The notes beneath the pieces are model-generated. The model searched no databases and had not been told where the DNA came from. It saw only the letters and a list, made by a program, of their open reading frames with translations. Both the position numbers and the translations under genes were made by a program. This document shows, in pieces, positions 26,250 through 32,932 of a DNA stretch of 64,000 nt (the stretch's first letter is position 1; each line of letters starts with the position of its first letter). Source of the stretch: DYEP01 sp040755615 (GTDB taxonomy: Bacteria > Bacillota > Sulfobacillia > DUSP01 > DYEP01); the NCBI GenBank assembly GCA_040755615.1, contig JBFMAL010000006.1, forward strand, positions 1 to 64,000. The letters run 5' to 3'.

Positions 26250-26324
26250 GCTGGCGTAGCTCAACGGCAGAGCAGCTGATTTGTAATCAGCAGGTTGCGG
26301 GTTCGAATCCCATCGCCAGCTCCA
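26250..26324 (+). tRNA. tRNA-Thr (anticodon TGT)
   Basis: 75 bases with encoded CCA. Acceptor GCTGGCG/CGCCAGC; anticodon stem GCTGA/TCAGC around loop TTTGTAA (TGT); T loop TTCGAAT. Confidence 0.96.
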
Positions 26325-26347
26325 TTTCGGAGAAAGTCTTCCAATGT

Positions 26348-26433
26348 GGAGAGGTACCCAAGTGGCCAAAGGGGGCAGACTGTAAATCTGCTGGCTAACG
26401 TCTTCGCTGGTTCAAATCCAGCCCTCTCCACCA
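26348..26433 (+). tRNA. tRNA-Tyr (anticodon GTA)
   Basis: 86 bases with a long variable arm, as in bacterial tRNA-Tyr, and encoded CCA. Acceptor GGAGAGG/CCTCTCC; anticodon loop CTGTAAA gives GTA. Confidence 0.96.
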
Positions 26434-26519
26434 GGTTTGTTCCCAGGGACCGGGTCATTTAAAGTAACTTGACCAAGGCCCGTGTTGCATATAGACTAAT
26501 AACAGAAGAAAAAGTTTGG

Positions 26520-26596
<77 letters not shown>

Positions 26597-26617
26597 TTTT
26601 TGTTTTCATATTTGGAT

Positions 26618-26693
26618 GCTCACATAGCTCAGCAGGCAGAGCGTCGCCTTGGTAAGGCGGAGGTCACCGGTTCGATCCCGGTTGTGAGCTCCA
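26618..26693 (+). tRNA. tRNA-Thr (anticodon GGT)
   Basis: 76 bases with encoded CCA. Acceptor GCTCACA/TGTGAGC; anticodon loop TTGGTAA gives GGT. With the TGT copy it covers most Thr codons. Confidence 0.96.
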
Positions 26694-26720
26694 TATATTT
26701 TTGTGACAGGGAGGAATTTT

Positions 26721-26816
26721 GTGGAGGTTGAAGAAAATATTTCTGACACTACGGAAATACTAATCTTAATCTCCCCAGCATACCCAGTCCAAGCGATAGG
26801 AGGGCATGACAGGTAA
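26721..26816 (+). CDS. Possible leader peptide of 31 residues abutting tuf copy 1
   Basis: A short frame begins at GTG 26721 with AGGGAGG six bases upstream, a near-ideal ribosome binding site. It ends at TAA 26814-26816, one base before the tuf ATG at 26818. The peptide starts with an acidic stretch, then ILILISPAYPVQ. The tuf ATG itself has no well-placed site (AGGAGG is 13 bases away, inside this frame), so translation of the leader may deliver ribosomes to tuf. No homologue is known to me; it could be fortuitous. Confidence 0.45.
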   Translation: MEVEENISDTTEILILISPAYPVQAIGGHDR

Positions 26817-26817
26817 G

Positions 26818-28020
26818 ATGGCCAAGAAGAAGTTTGAGAGAACAAAACCGCATGTAAACGTAGGTACGATAGGGCACATCGACCATGGGAAGACGACGTT
26901 GACAGCGGCTATAACGAAGGTGCTGTCGGCTGTGGGGAAAGCGGAGTTTGTACCGTTTGACCAGATAGACAAGGCGCCGGAGGAGAAGGCCAGAGGGATC
27001 ACCATAGCGACGGCGCACGTTGAGTACGAGACGGACAAGAGGCACTACGCGCACGTGGACTGCCCCGGACACGCAGACTACATCAAGAACATGATCACCG
27101 GAGCGGCGCAGATGGACGGAGCGATACTGGTGGTATCGGCAGCGGATGGTCCGATGCCGCAGACGCGGGAGCACATATTGCTGGCGAGGCAGGTGGGTGT
27201 GCCAGCGATGGTGGTGTTCTTGAACAAGGCGGACATGGTAGACGACCCGGAGTTGCTGGAGTTGGTGGAGCTTGAAGTGAGAGAGCTTTTGAGCAAGTAC
27301 CAGTTCCCCGGGGACGAGACGCCTGTGATAGCGGGTTCTGCGCTGAGGGCGCTGGAGTGCGGTTGTGCGAAGAGGGAGTGCGAGTGGTGCGGGAAGCTGT
27401 GGGAATTGATGGACGCGGTAGACGAGTACATCCCCACGCCGCAAAGAGACGCAGACAAGCCGTTCCTGATGCCTGTTGAGGACGTATTTTCCATCACGGG
27501 ACGCGGGACGGTAGCGACAGGAAGAGTAGAGAGAGGTACAGTGAAAGTAGGAGACGAGGTTGAGATAGTAGGGTTCACGGAGAGGCCGAGGAAGACGGTG
27601 GTAACGGGTGTAGAGATGTTCCGGAAGCTGCTGGACCAAGCAGTGGCAGGGGACAACATCGGGACGCTGCTGCGCGGGGTGGACAAGGATGAGGTGGAGA
27701 GAGGGCAGGTACTGGCCAAGCCCGGGAGCATAAAGCCGCACACCAAGTTCAGCGCGCAGGTATACGTATTGACGAAAGAGGAAGGCGGAAGACACACGCC
27801 GTTCTTCCAGGGGTACAAACCGCAGTTTTACTTCCGGACGACTGACGTGACAGGTCAGATCAAGCTGCCAGAAGGCATGGAGATGGTAATGCCTGGAGAC
27901 AACGTGAACATGAAAGTAGAACTGATTACCCCCATCGCGATAGAAGAAGGACTGAGGTTTGCCATCAGGGAAGGCGGGCGGACCGTAGGAGCAGGTGCAG
28001 TTACGAGCATCGAGGATTAA
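26818..28020 (+). CDS. tuf: Elongation factor Tu, copy 1
   Basis: 400 residues. A GTPase that delivers aminoacyl-tRNA to the ribosome: GHIDHGKTT, DCPGHADY and NKADMVD mark the G domain, followed by the two beta-barrel domains. An insert near residues 185-197 carries four cysteines (CGCAKRECEWC) not present in E. coli EF-Tu. The ATG at 26818 gives the standard MAKKKFERTK start; an ATG at 26806, in frame, would add four residues but lies only two bases from AGGAGGG. Sequence is the same as copy 2 at 45110-46312. It follows a tRNA cluster and precedes rpmG. Confidence 0.97.
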   Translation: MAKKKFERTKPHVNVGTIGHIDHGKTTLTAAITKVLSAVGKAEFVPFDQIDKAPEEKARGITIATAHVEYETDKRHYAHVDCPGHADYIKNMITGAAQMDGAILVVSAADGPMPQTREHILLARQVGVPAMVVFLNKADMVDDPELLELVELEVRELLSKYQFPGDETPVIAGSALRALECGCAKRECEWCGKLWELMDAVDEYIPTPQRDADKPFLMPVEDVFSITGRGTVATGRVERGTVKVGDEVEIVGFTERPRKTVVTGVEMFRKLLDQAVAGDNIGTLLRGVDKDEVERGQVLAKPGSIKPHTKFSAQVYVLTKEEGGRHTPFFQGYKPQFYFRTTDVTGQIKLPEGMEMVMPGDNVNMKVELITPIAIEEGLRFAIREGGRTVGAGAVTSIED

Positions 28021-28030
28021 CCGACAAAAG

Positions 28031-28055
28031 CCGGGGGCGGATCGCACGCCCCCGG
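28031..28055 (+). other. GC-rich hairpin after tuf copy 1
   Basis: CCGGGGGCG (28031-28039) and CGCCCCCGG (28047-28055) form a 9-bp stem with a 7-base loop. No T tract follows. The same hairpin follows copy 2. It may protect the RNA 3' end or act as an inefficient terminator. Confidence 0.6.
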
Positions 28056-28069
28056 GTGGTACACACTTA

Positions 28070-28098
28070 TTGACAGTGACACTGAATTATGATAAATT
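28070..28098 (+). promoter_or_regulatory. Probable promoter of rpmG-trnW-secE-nusG
   Basis: Perfect TTGACA (28070-28075); 17 bases on is TAAATT (28093-28098), four of six matches to the -10 consensus. Confidence 0.55.
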
Positions 28099-28151
28099 TA
28101 TAAAGCATTTAAGGTGCTCAGTTTTGCCTGTATTTTGCGGAGGTGCCCGGC

Positions 28152-28301
28152 ATGAGGGTCATAATAACGCTTGCATGTACGGATTGCAAGAGAAGAAACT
28201 ACACCTCAACAAAGAACAAGAAGAATGACGCCGGCAGACTGGAGATGAAAAAGTATTGTCCTTTCTGCCGTACGCATACAGTTCATCGTGAAACCAGGTA
28301 A
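28152..28301 (+). CDS. rpmG: Ribosomal protein L33 (zinc form)
   Basis: 49 residues, too short for many gene callers. Two CxxC pairs (CTDC and CPFC) make the zinc-ribbon form of large-subunit protein L33. The ATG is preceded by GGAGGTG. The position before tRNA-Trp and secE-nusG matches other Firmicutes. Confidence 0.95.
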   Translation: MRVIITLACTDCKRRNYTSTKNKKNDAGRLEMKKYCPFCRTHTVHRETR

Positions 28302-28307
28302 CATTGC

Positions 28308-28384
28308 GGGCCTGTAGCTCCAACTGGTAGAGCGGCGGACTCCAAATCCGCGTGTTGGGGGTTCGAGTCCCTCCAGGCCTGCCA
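28308..28384 (+). tRNA. tRNA-Trp (anticodon CCA)
   Basis: 77 bases with encoded CCA. Acceptor GGGCCTG/CAGGCCT, discriminator G73 as expected for Trp, anticodon loop CTCCAAA gives CCA. It starts six bases after rpmG. Confidence 0.95.
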
Positions 28385-28416
28385 TATGCTTTGAAAATCT
28401 ACGCCCACCAGAGGAT

Positions 28417-28626
28417 GTGGTACAGGTGAGTGTAAAAGGCACAACGCTGCGGGTCGGCCGCTTCCTGCGCGAGGTAAGATCTGAACTCCGTAAGGTTCAA
28501 TGGCCCAACCGCAGGGAAACGGTGGTCTTAACAAGTGTAGTTGTTGGCTCTGTAGTCCTCGTTGTGGCACTGGTCTGGGTGGTGGATACCATATTAAGCC
28601 TGATTCTTGGGCTAGTAATCAGATAA
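28417..28626 (+). CDS. secE: Preprotein translocase subunit SecE
   Basis: 69 residues (66 if GTG 28426 is the start). A short cytoplasmic helix with the conserved SELRKVQWPNRRET segment leads into a single membrane helix (about 38-62). SecE clamps SecY in the export channel. GAGGA lies one base before GTG 28417 and 11 before GTG 28426, so the start is open. It sits directly ahead of nusG, as almost everywhere. Confidence 0.93.
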   Translation: MVQVSVKGTTLRVGRFLREVRSELRKVQWPNRRETVVLTSVVVGSVVLVVALVWVVDTILSLILGLVIR

Positions 28627-28630
28627 GATC

Positions 28631-28658
28631 AGGAGGTGGGGGGCCGCGGTAGGGTCCC
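28631..28658 (+). other. Shine-Dalgarno plus hairpin ahead of nusG
   Basis: AGGAGG (28631-28636) lies 30 bases before the nusG ATG. Between them GGGGCC (28640-28645) and GGTCCC (28653-28658) form a 6-bp stem with one GU pair. Folding would bring the site to about 11 bases from the start codon. No alternative in-frame start exists nearer to the site. Confidence 0.5.
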
Positions 28659-28666
28659 TTCAATTT

Positions 28667-29191
28667 ATGGATAAGAACTGGTATGTTGTCCACACCTACT
28701 CCGGTTATGAGAACAAAGTCAAGGCCAACCTGGAAAAGCGGGTCGAATCGATGGGCATGGAAGATAAAATCTTCCGAGTAGTCGTGCCCACTGAGGAGCA
28801 GATGGAGTTCAAGGACGGGAAGAAGAAAATCACCAAGAAGAAGTTCTTCCCGGGTTACGTCATTGTGGAAATGGTGATGTCTGATGATTCTTGGTATGTA
28901 GTCAGGAACACTCCCGGAGTGACCGGATTTGTAGGGAGCGGCAATAAACCCATTCCGCTGCTTCCGTCAGAAGTAAAAAACATCCTGCGACGTATGGGGC
29001 TTGATGAACCGAGGCCGAAGGTGACTTTCCATGTCGGGCAGAGCGTAAAGGTGATCTCTGGCCCATTCGCCGGGTTCGTTGGCTCCGTGCAGGAGATCTC
29101 GGCAGATCGGGGGAAGCTTAAAGTACTTGTTTCAATGTTCGGCAGGGAGACTCCCGTGGAGCTTGAGTTTTCGCAGGTAGAAGAAATATAG
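28667..29191 (+). CDS. nusG: Transcription antitermination factor NusG
   Basis: 174 residues: NGN domain (WYVVHTYSGYENKVKANL.., with FFPGYVIVEM) and C-terminal KOW domain (about 120-174, VKVISGPFAGFVGSVQEI). It binds RNA polymerase and couples it to Rho or ribosomes. It has no lineage-specific insertion. The ATG has no close ribosome binding site apart from the hairpin arrangement upstream. Confidence 0.97.
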   Translation: MDKNWYVVHTYSGYENKVKANLEKRVESMGMEDKIFRVVVPTEEQMEFKDGKKKITKKKFFPGYVIVEMVMSDDSWYVVRNTPGVTGFVGSGNKPIPLLPSEVKNILRRMGLDEPRPKVTFHVGQSVKVISGPFAGFVGSVQEISADRGKLKVLVSMFGRETPVELEFSQVEEI

Positions 29192-29213
29192 GTAGTCCAG
29201 AGGAGGCAATACC

Positions 29214-29639
29214 ATGGCTAGAAAGGTCGTTGCTGTAGTTAAACTTCAAATACCGGCGGGGAAGGCAACGCCAGCGCCTCCGGTTGGCCCTGCCCTGGGT
29301 CAACACGGAGTAAACATAATGGCCTTTTGTAAGGAATTTAATGAGAGAACCGCTAGTCAGGCGGGGCTGATTATCCCTATCGAACTCACTGTATTTAATG
29401 ACAGGTCGTTCAGCTTCATCACAAAGACCCCGCCGGCTGCTGTTCTCCTGAAGAAAGCTGCTGGTATAGAGTCGGGCTCCGGTGAGCCTAACAAGAAGAA
29501 GGTGGCGAAGGTTACCCGGGCGAAGGTACGTGAGATTGCGGAAATGAAAATGCCTGATCTGAACGCTGCGAACGTGGAAGCTGCTATGAGACTGATTGAG
29601 GGAACGGCCCGGAGCATGGGTATTGAAATAGTAGATTGA
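29214..29639 (+). CDS. rplK: Ribosomal protein L11
   Basis: 141 residues with the proline-rich N-terminal motif (LQIPAGKATPAPPVGPALGQHG) and the C-terminal rRNA-binding domain ending ARSMGIEIVD. It forms the GTPase-associated centre with 23S rRNA. AGGAGG lies seven bases before the ATG. It follows nusG by 22 bases. Confidence 0.98.
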   Translation: MARKVVAVVKLQIPAGKATPAPPVGPALGQHGVNIMAFCKEFNERTASQAGLIIPIELTVFNDRSFSFITKTPPAAVLLKKAAGIESGSGEPNKKKVAKVTRAKVREIAEMKMPDLNAANVEAAMRLIEGTARSMGIEIVD

Positions 29640-29694
29640 CCTTGTTCTCCGGTGGGAGGATATGTCCGTTTGAACCACAAAGGAGGGTGTAAGA

Positions 29695-30396
29695 GTGGCA
29701 AGGGAAGGCAAGAAGTACAAGGAATCAGCGAAGCTGATTGACAGAGAGCGACTGTACGAGCCCGAGGAGGCAGTTAACCTGCTAAAACAGACTGCCAAGG
29801 CGAAGTTCGACGAGACCATCGATGTTGCAGTTAGGCTCGGTGTGGATCCGAGACACGCGGACCAGATGGTAAGAGGAGCTGTGGTTTTGCCGCACGGGAT
29901 AGGCAAGGAGGTTAGGGTACTGGTTTTCGCCAAGGGCGAAAAAGCCAAGGAGGCAGAGTCGGCTGGGGCAGACATAGTCGGTGCGGAAGATATTGTCGAG
30001 AGAATCCAAGGCGGGTGGCTGGAATTTGATGTTGCAGTGGCCACGCCGGATATGATGGGGATGGTAGGCCGTCTCGGAAAAATACTTGGGCCCAAAGGAC
30101 TTATGCCCAACCCAAAGACAGGCACCGTTACTTTTGAAGTAGCCAAGGCGATCAAGGAAATCAAGGCGGGCAAGATCGAATACCGCACTGAAAAGACCGG
30201 GATCGTCCACGCGCCGATAGGTAAGGTTTCCTTCTCCGAAGAGAAGATTCTCGACAACTATTACACACTTATGGAAGCGCTCATCCGTGCCAAACCGGCT
30301 GCAGCCAAGGGGCAGTACGTCAGGAGCATCACCATGTCTGCTACCATGGGGCCGGGGATCAGGATTCATCCTCAGAGAGTCACCAGGAAGGCATAA
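29695..30396 (+). CDS. rplA: Ribosomal protein L1
   Basis: 233 residues; the signature LGKILGPKGLMPNPKTGTV is present. L1 forms the stalk near the E site and in many bacteria represses its own operon. The GTG start follows AAAGGAGGG. Confidence 0.98.
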   Translation: MAREGKKYKESAKLIDRERLYEPEEAVNLLKQTAKAKFDETIDVAVRLGVDPRHADQMVRGAVVLPHGIGKEVRVLVFAKGEKAKEAESAGADIVGAEDIVERIQGGWLEFDVAVATPDMMGMVGRLGKILGPKGLMPNPKTGTVTFEVAKAIKEIKAGKIEYRTEKTGIVHAPIGKVSFSEEKILDNYYTLMEALIRAKPAAAKGQYVRSITMSATMGPGIRIHPQRVTRKA

Positions 30397-30404
30397 CAAA
30401 TCAA

Positions 30405-30541
30405 TAGGCAACCCGCCATTTGCCATAGACAGTCGGTGTCAGGCCATGACTTAATGGGCAGCTGCCCGCCTACCGAGGCAAGATGGAATGACAAGCCTGG
30501 TTTTGGGCCTTTCTCCATTTTGCGCGGAGAAGGCCCTTTTT
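30405..30541 (+). promoter_or_regulatory. L10 leader RNA of rplJ-rplL
   Basis: The 170-base gap between rplA and rplJ contains a structured leader (GGCAACCCGCC..GGTGTCAGGCCATGACTTAATGG..) at the position of the L10(L12)4-binding leader known in Firmicutes, closed by a strong terminator. Excess L10 complex is expected to shut down rplJ-rplL. Boundaries are estimates. Confidence 0.8.
30505..30541 (+). terminator. Attenuator terminator of the L10 leader
   Basis: GGGCCTTTCTCC (30505-30516) pairs with GGAGAAGGCCC (30526-30536) with one bulge; five Ts follow. It precedes rplJ by about 30 bases. Confidence 0.88.
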
Positions 30542-30569
30542 AGGTTTGGTGAAAGGGAGGTGGAACTGT

Positions 30570-31106
30570 TTGATCAGGAGTAAAGAAAAGGAACTGGTGG
30601 TCCGGGAACTCAACGAAAGGTTCAGCCGCGCGAAGTCTGCCATCCTTGCGGACTACCGTGGTCTGAATGTGGCCCAGGTTACGCTGCTCAGGCGAAAATT
30701 GCGTGAGGCTAATGTCGAGTTCAAGGTGGTAAAGAACACCTTGACCAGGCTGGCTGCCAGGGAAGCAGGCATTGACGGGCTTGATCCCTACCTTGAGGGA
30801 CCGACTGCCATCGCCTTTAGCGACGAAGACGTGGTCGCGCCGGCCAAGACGCTGCTGCAATTCGCCAAAGACAACAAGCAGCTGGAGATCAAAGCCGGAG
30901 TGGTGGAGGGCAAGGTGTTCGGGGTGGATGCGGTAAAGAGGCTCGCTGAGCTGCCCCCCAAGGAAGTTCTTCTTGCCCAGGTGCTCGCAGGCATGCAGGC
31001 ACCGCTTTCCGGCATGGCTTCAGTGCTGGCCGGCCCCATAAGGAAGGTAATGTACGCGTTGACGGCTATCCGGGAAAAACAGGAATCAATTACCGAAGGC
31101 ACATGA
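30570..31106 (+). CDS. rplJ: Ribosomal protein L10
   Basis: 178 residues. The N-terminal rRNA-binding domain (VVRELNERFSRAKSAILADYRGLNV) and the C-terminal helix that anchors L7/L12 dimers are present. TTG 30570 is nine bases after GGGAGG and gives the usual MIRSKEKE-type start; the frame is open a few codons upstream through that site. Confidence 0.97.
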   Translation: MIRSKEKELVVRELNERFSRAKSAILADYRGLNVAQVTLLRRKLREANVEFKVVKNTLTRLAAREAGIDGLDPYLEGPTAIAFSDEDVVAPAKTLLQFAKDNKQLEIKAGVVEGKVFGVDAVKRLAELPPKEVLLAQVLAGMQAPLSGMASVLAGPIRKVMYALTAIREKQESITEGT

Positions 31107-31124
31107 ATTTTGGGAGGTGCTAGT

Positions 31125-31508
31125 ATGTCGAAAGTTCAGGATGTTCTTGAAATCGTAAAGGGTATGACCGTTTTGGAATTGGCAGAGCTGGTAAAGGCTT
31201 TTGAGGAAGAATTTGGTGTATCTGCGGCCGCTCCCGTCGCGATGGCTGCAGTGCCGGCTGCAGCCGGGCCAGCTCCTGCTGCTGTGGAAGAGGAACAGAC
31301 CGAGTTTGACGCCATCTTGAAAGATGTGGGCAATCAGAAGATCCAGGTCATCAAAGTGGTGCGCGAACTTACTGGTCTAGGACTCAAGGAAGCGAAGGAT
31401 CTGGTAGATGGAGCCCCCAAACCCATTAAGGAAAAGGTCTCCAAGGAAGTCGCTGAGAACATAAAGGCCAAACTGGCTGAGGTAGGAGCGACTGTAGAGA
31501 TCAAGTAA
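31125..31508 (+). CDS. rplL: Ribosomal protein L7/L12
   Basis: 127 residues: N-terminal dimerisation helices, an Ala/Pro-rich hinge (about 38-58), and the C-terminal factor-binding domain with VIKVVRELTGLGLKEAKDLV. The ATG at 31125 has GGGAGG seven bases upstream. Confidence 0.98.
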   Translation: MSKVQDVLEIVKGMTVLELAELVKAFEEEFGVSAAAPVAMAAVPAAAGPAPAAVEEEQTEFDAILKDVGNQKIQVIKVVRELTGLGLKEAKDLVDGAPKPIKEKVSKEVAENIKAKLAEVGATVEIK

Positions 31509-31517
31509 CTAAGAAAG

Positions 31518-31543
31518 GAGGGTACGGCTTTGGCCGTACCCTC
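31518..31543 (+). other. Perfect 11-bp hairpin after rplL
   Basis: GAGGGTACGGC (31518-31528) pairs with GCCGTACCCTC (31533-31543) around a TTTG loop. It starts 10 bases after the rplL stop. No T tract follows, so it may be a processing or RNA-stability element rather than a classical terminator. Confidence 0.6.
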
Positions 31544-31579
31544 ACCGTCAATTCTCGGGCCCTATGATCTCCCGGATGC

Positions 31580-32932
31580 TTGGCAAAACCTGCTTCACGC
31601 ACCTTGTGTACTTCACTGTTTTCTTTTGCTATACTCAGTGTAGGGGCAATTATGGGAAGCTTCTATATTCTGGCTCTCATGGGTTATACTGTAGGCCAGA
31701 TGCCTTTCGAACAGGTTATAAGTCGTCTCTTTCCTCCGAGCCACCCGCATGCTGAAACCTCATCATTCCTGCTTTCTGAAGCATTAAAGGGGCTGCTCAG
31801 CATCACCATCGCGAGGCTCTGGATCGGCACTCCGTTTGCCCTTGTGGTGGCAGGATTATTCACGCTGATAGGGCAGATGTGGCCATTTATCCCCAGATCG
31901 CCTCACTCCTGGCGAGGCGTTATCATTGTTGCCATCACGCTTTCGTCTCTATCCGCCAGAGTGTTCACCCTCGCGACGGTGGTCGGGATCTTCATGCTGC
32001 TCGCGACCCGGTCGCTGTCAGCCACACCGGTGCTCACGTCTCTCACTATCCCTGTGCTGGTACTGCTCGGCCAAAAACCTGACATTTATTTTGTTTTCAG
32101 CACTCTTGCGGCCGGCATCATCAGCTACCGGTTTATCGAGCTGTATGATAACGATACTTGCCTGGTCTCAAGACGCTATCGGATTCTTAAGTCAGCTGTA
32201 CGTAAGGCGTTTGTTTTCTTTAGCATCGTATCAATACTACTGCTCTTTTATTTGAACCGATACGTCTACCGCGGCTTCGGTATGCACGTTGATCTGTTCC
32301 GGAGGGGCTCGTCCTCCTTTCCTGTAGTCGCCCTCACTTTCGATGATGGCCCGCACCCCTATTACACTAACCAGATCCTCGACATCCTGAAAGAAAACGG
32401 CATACGCGCCACATTCTTTCTGGTAGGCAAGCATGTCGAGATGTACCCTGACGTAGTTCGGCGAATATCTGAGGAGGGCCACGAAATCGGTAACCACACC
32501 TACTCTCACCAGCGCATGCTCGGAATGTCGGCCAGGCAGGTGATGCATGAAATCACTCGGACCGAAAACGCTATACGGGAGGTCACAGGGTGTGAGACAA
32601 GGCTATTTAGACCACCTCAAGGCCTGTATACCAGCACGGTGCTTGGGGTATTGCAGGAAATGAAATATACCATGGTGTTGTGGTCTGTGAGTTCTCAGGA
32701 CTGGGCGGAACCCAGCTGGCGGCAGATCGTGAGAACAGTGCTTAAACGCACGGGGCCGGGAGATATCATTCTATTTCACGACAGCGGGGATCTCCTCGGT
32801 GCCCAGGGAGGAGACAGGTCCAATACCGTACGGGCATTGCCCGTCTTGATCCAATGGCTCAAGCAGGAAGGGTACACCTTCGTGACGTGTACGGAAATGA
32901 TGGTATTGAGCGGCTTGAGCGGAGAGAGGTGA
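31580..32932 (+). CDS. Membrane protein: PlsY-like N-domain fused to NodB polysaccharide deacetylase
   Basis: 450 residues from TTG 31580, or 426 from ATG 31652 (AGGGG upstream). Residues 1-230 hold several membrane segments whose pattern follows the acyltransferase PlsY: YTVGQMPFEQVISRLF, EALKGLLSITIAR and AGLFTLIGQMWPF. The PlsY catalytic GSGNIGATN block is missing and the GGKG loop is replaced by SWRG. A further membrane segment (about 211-225) leads to a NodB domain with TFDDGP (253-258), HTYSH (306-310), RPPQG (344-348) and a late ILFHDS, so metal and catalytic residues look intact. Deacetylation of peptidoglycan or another GlcNAc polymer outside the cell is likely. The stop overlaps the GNAT gene start by one base. 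Confidence 0.85.
   Translation: MAKPASRTLCTSLFSFAILSVGAIMGSFYILALMGYTVGQMPFEQVISRLFPPSHPHAETSSFLLSEALKGLLSITIARLWIGTPFALVVAGLFTLIGQMWPFIPRSPHSWRGVIIVAITLSSLSARVFTLATVVGIFMLLATRSLSATPVLTSLTIPVLVLLGQKPDIYFVFSTLAAGIISYRFIELYDNDTCLVSRRYRILKSAVRKAFVFFSIVSILLLFYLNRYVYRGFGMHVDLFRRGSSSFPVVALTFDDGPHPYYTNQILDILKENGIRATFFLVGKHVEMYPDVVRRISEEGHEIGNHTYSHQRMLGMSARQVMHEITRTENAIREVTGCETRLFRPPQGLYTSTVLGVLQEMKYTMVLWSVSSQDWAEPSWRQIVRTVLKRTGPGDIILFHDSGDLLGAQGGDRSNTVRALPVLIQWLKQEGYTFVTCTEMMVLSGLSGER
31627..31635 (+). promoter_or_regulatory. Possible extended -10 promoter inside the 5' end of the deacetylase frame
   Basis: TTTTGCTATACT is a good extended -10 element but lacks a clear -35. If used, the transcript would begin near 31641 and favour the internal ATG at 31652 as the start of the gene. 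Confidence 0.35.

Larger units (their letters stand above)
26817..28059 (+). repeat. tuf duplication, copy A
   Basis: By eye the sequence matches 45109-46351 base for base: the whole tuf gene plus 39 bases beyond its stop, including a GC hairpin. Identity of the encoded protein and of two long antisense reading frames confirms this. Flanks differ abruptly on both sides. Gene conversion between tuf copies is the usual explanation. Confidence 0.9.

Noticed and set aside
26749..28047. Long minus-strand frame (432 codons) antisense to tuf copy 1, and its twin at 45056-46435
   Set aside because: Its composition (runs of Arg, His, Leu, Val) is that of a reverse-frame shadow of a GC-biased gene, and the plus strand encodes EF-Tu with all motifs. 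The twin exists only because tuf is duplicated.
29118..30257. 379-codon minus-strand frame opposite rplK-rplA
   Set aside because: Ser/Thr-rich shadow sequence without recognisable domains; the plus strand holds two universal ribosomal proteins.
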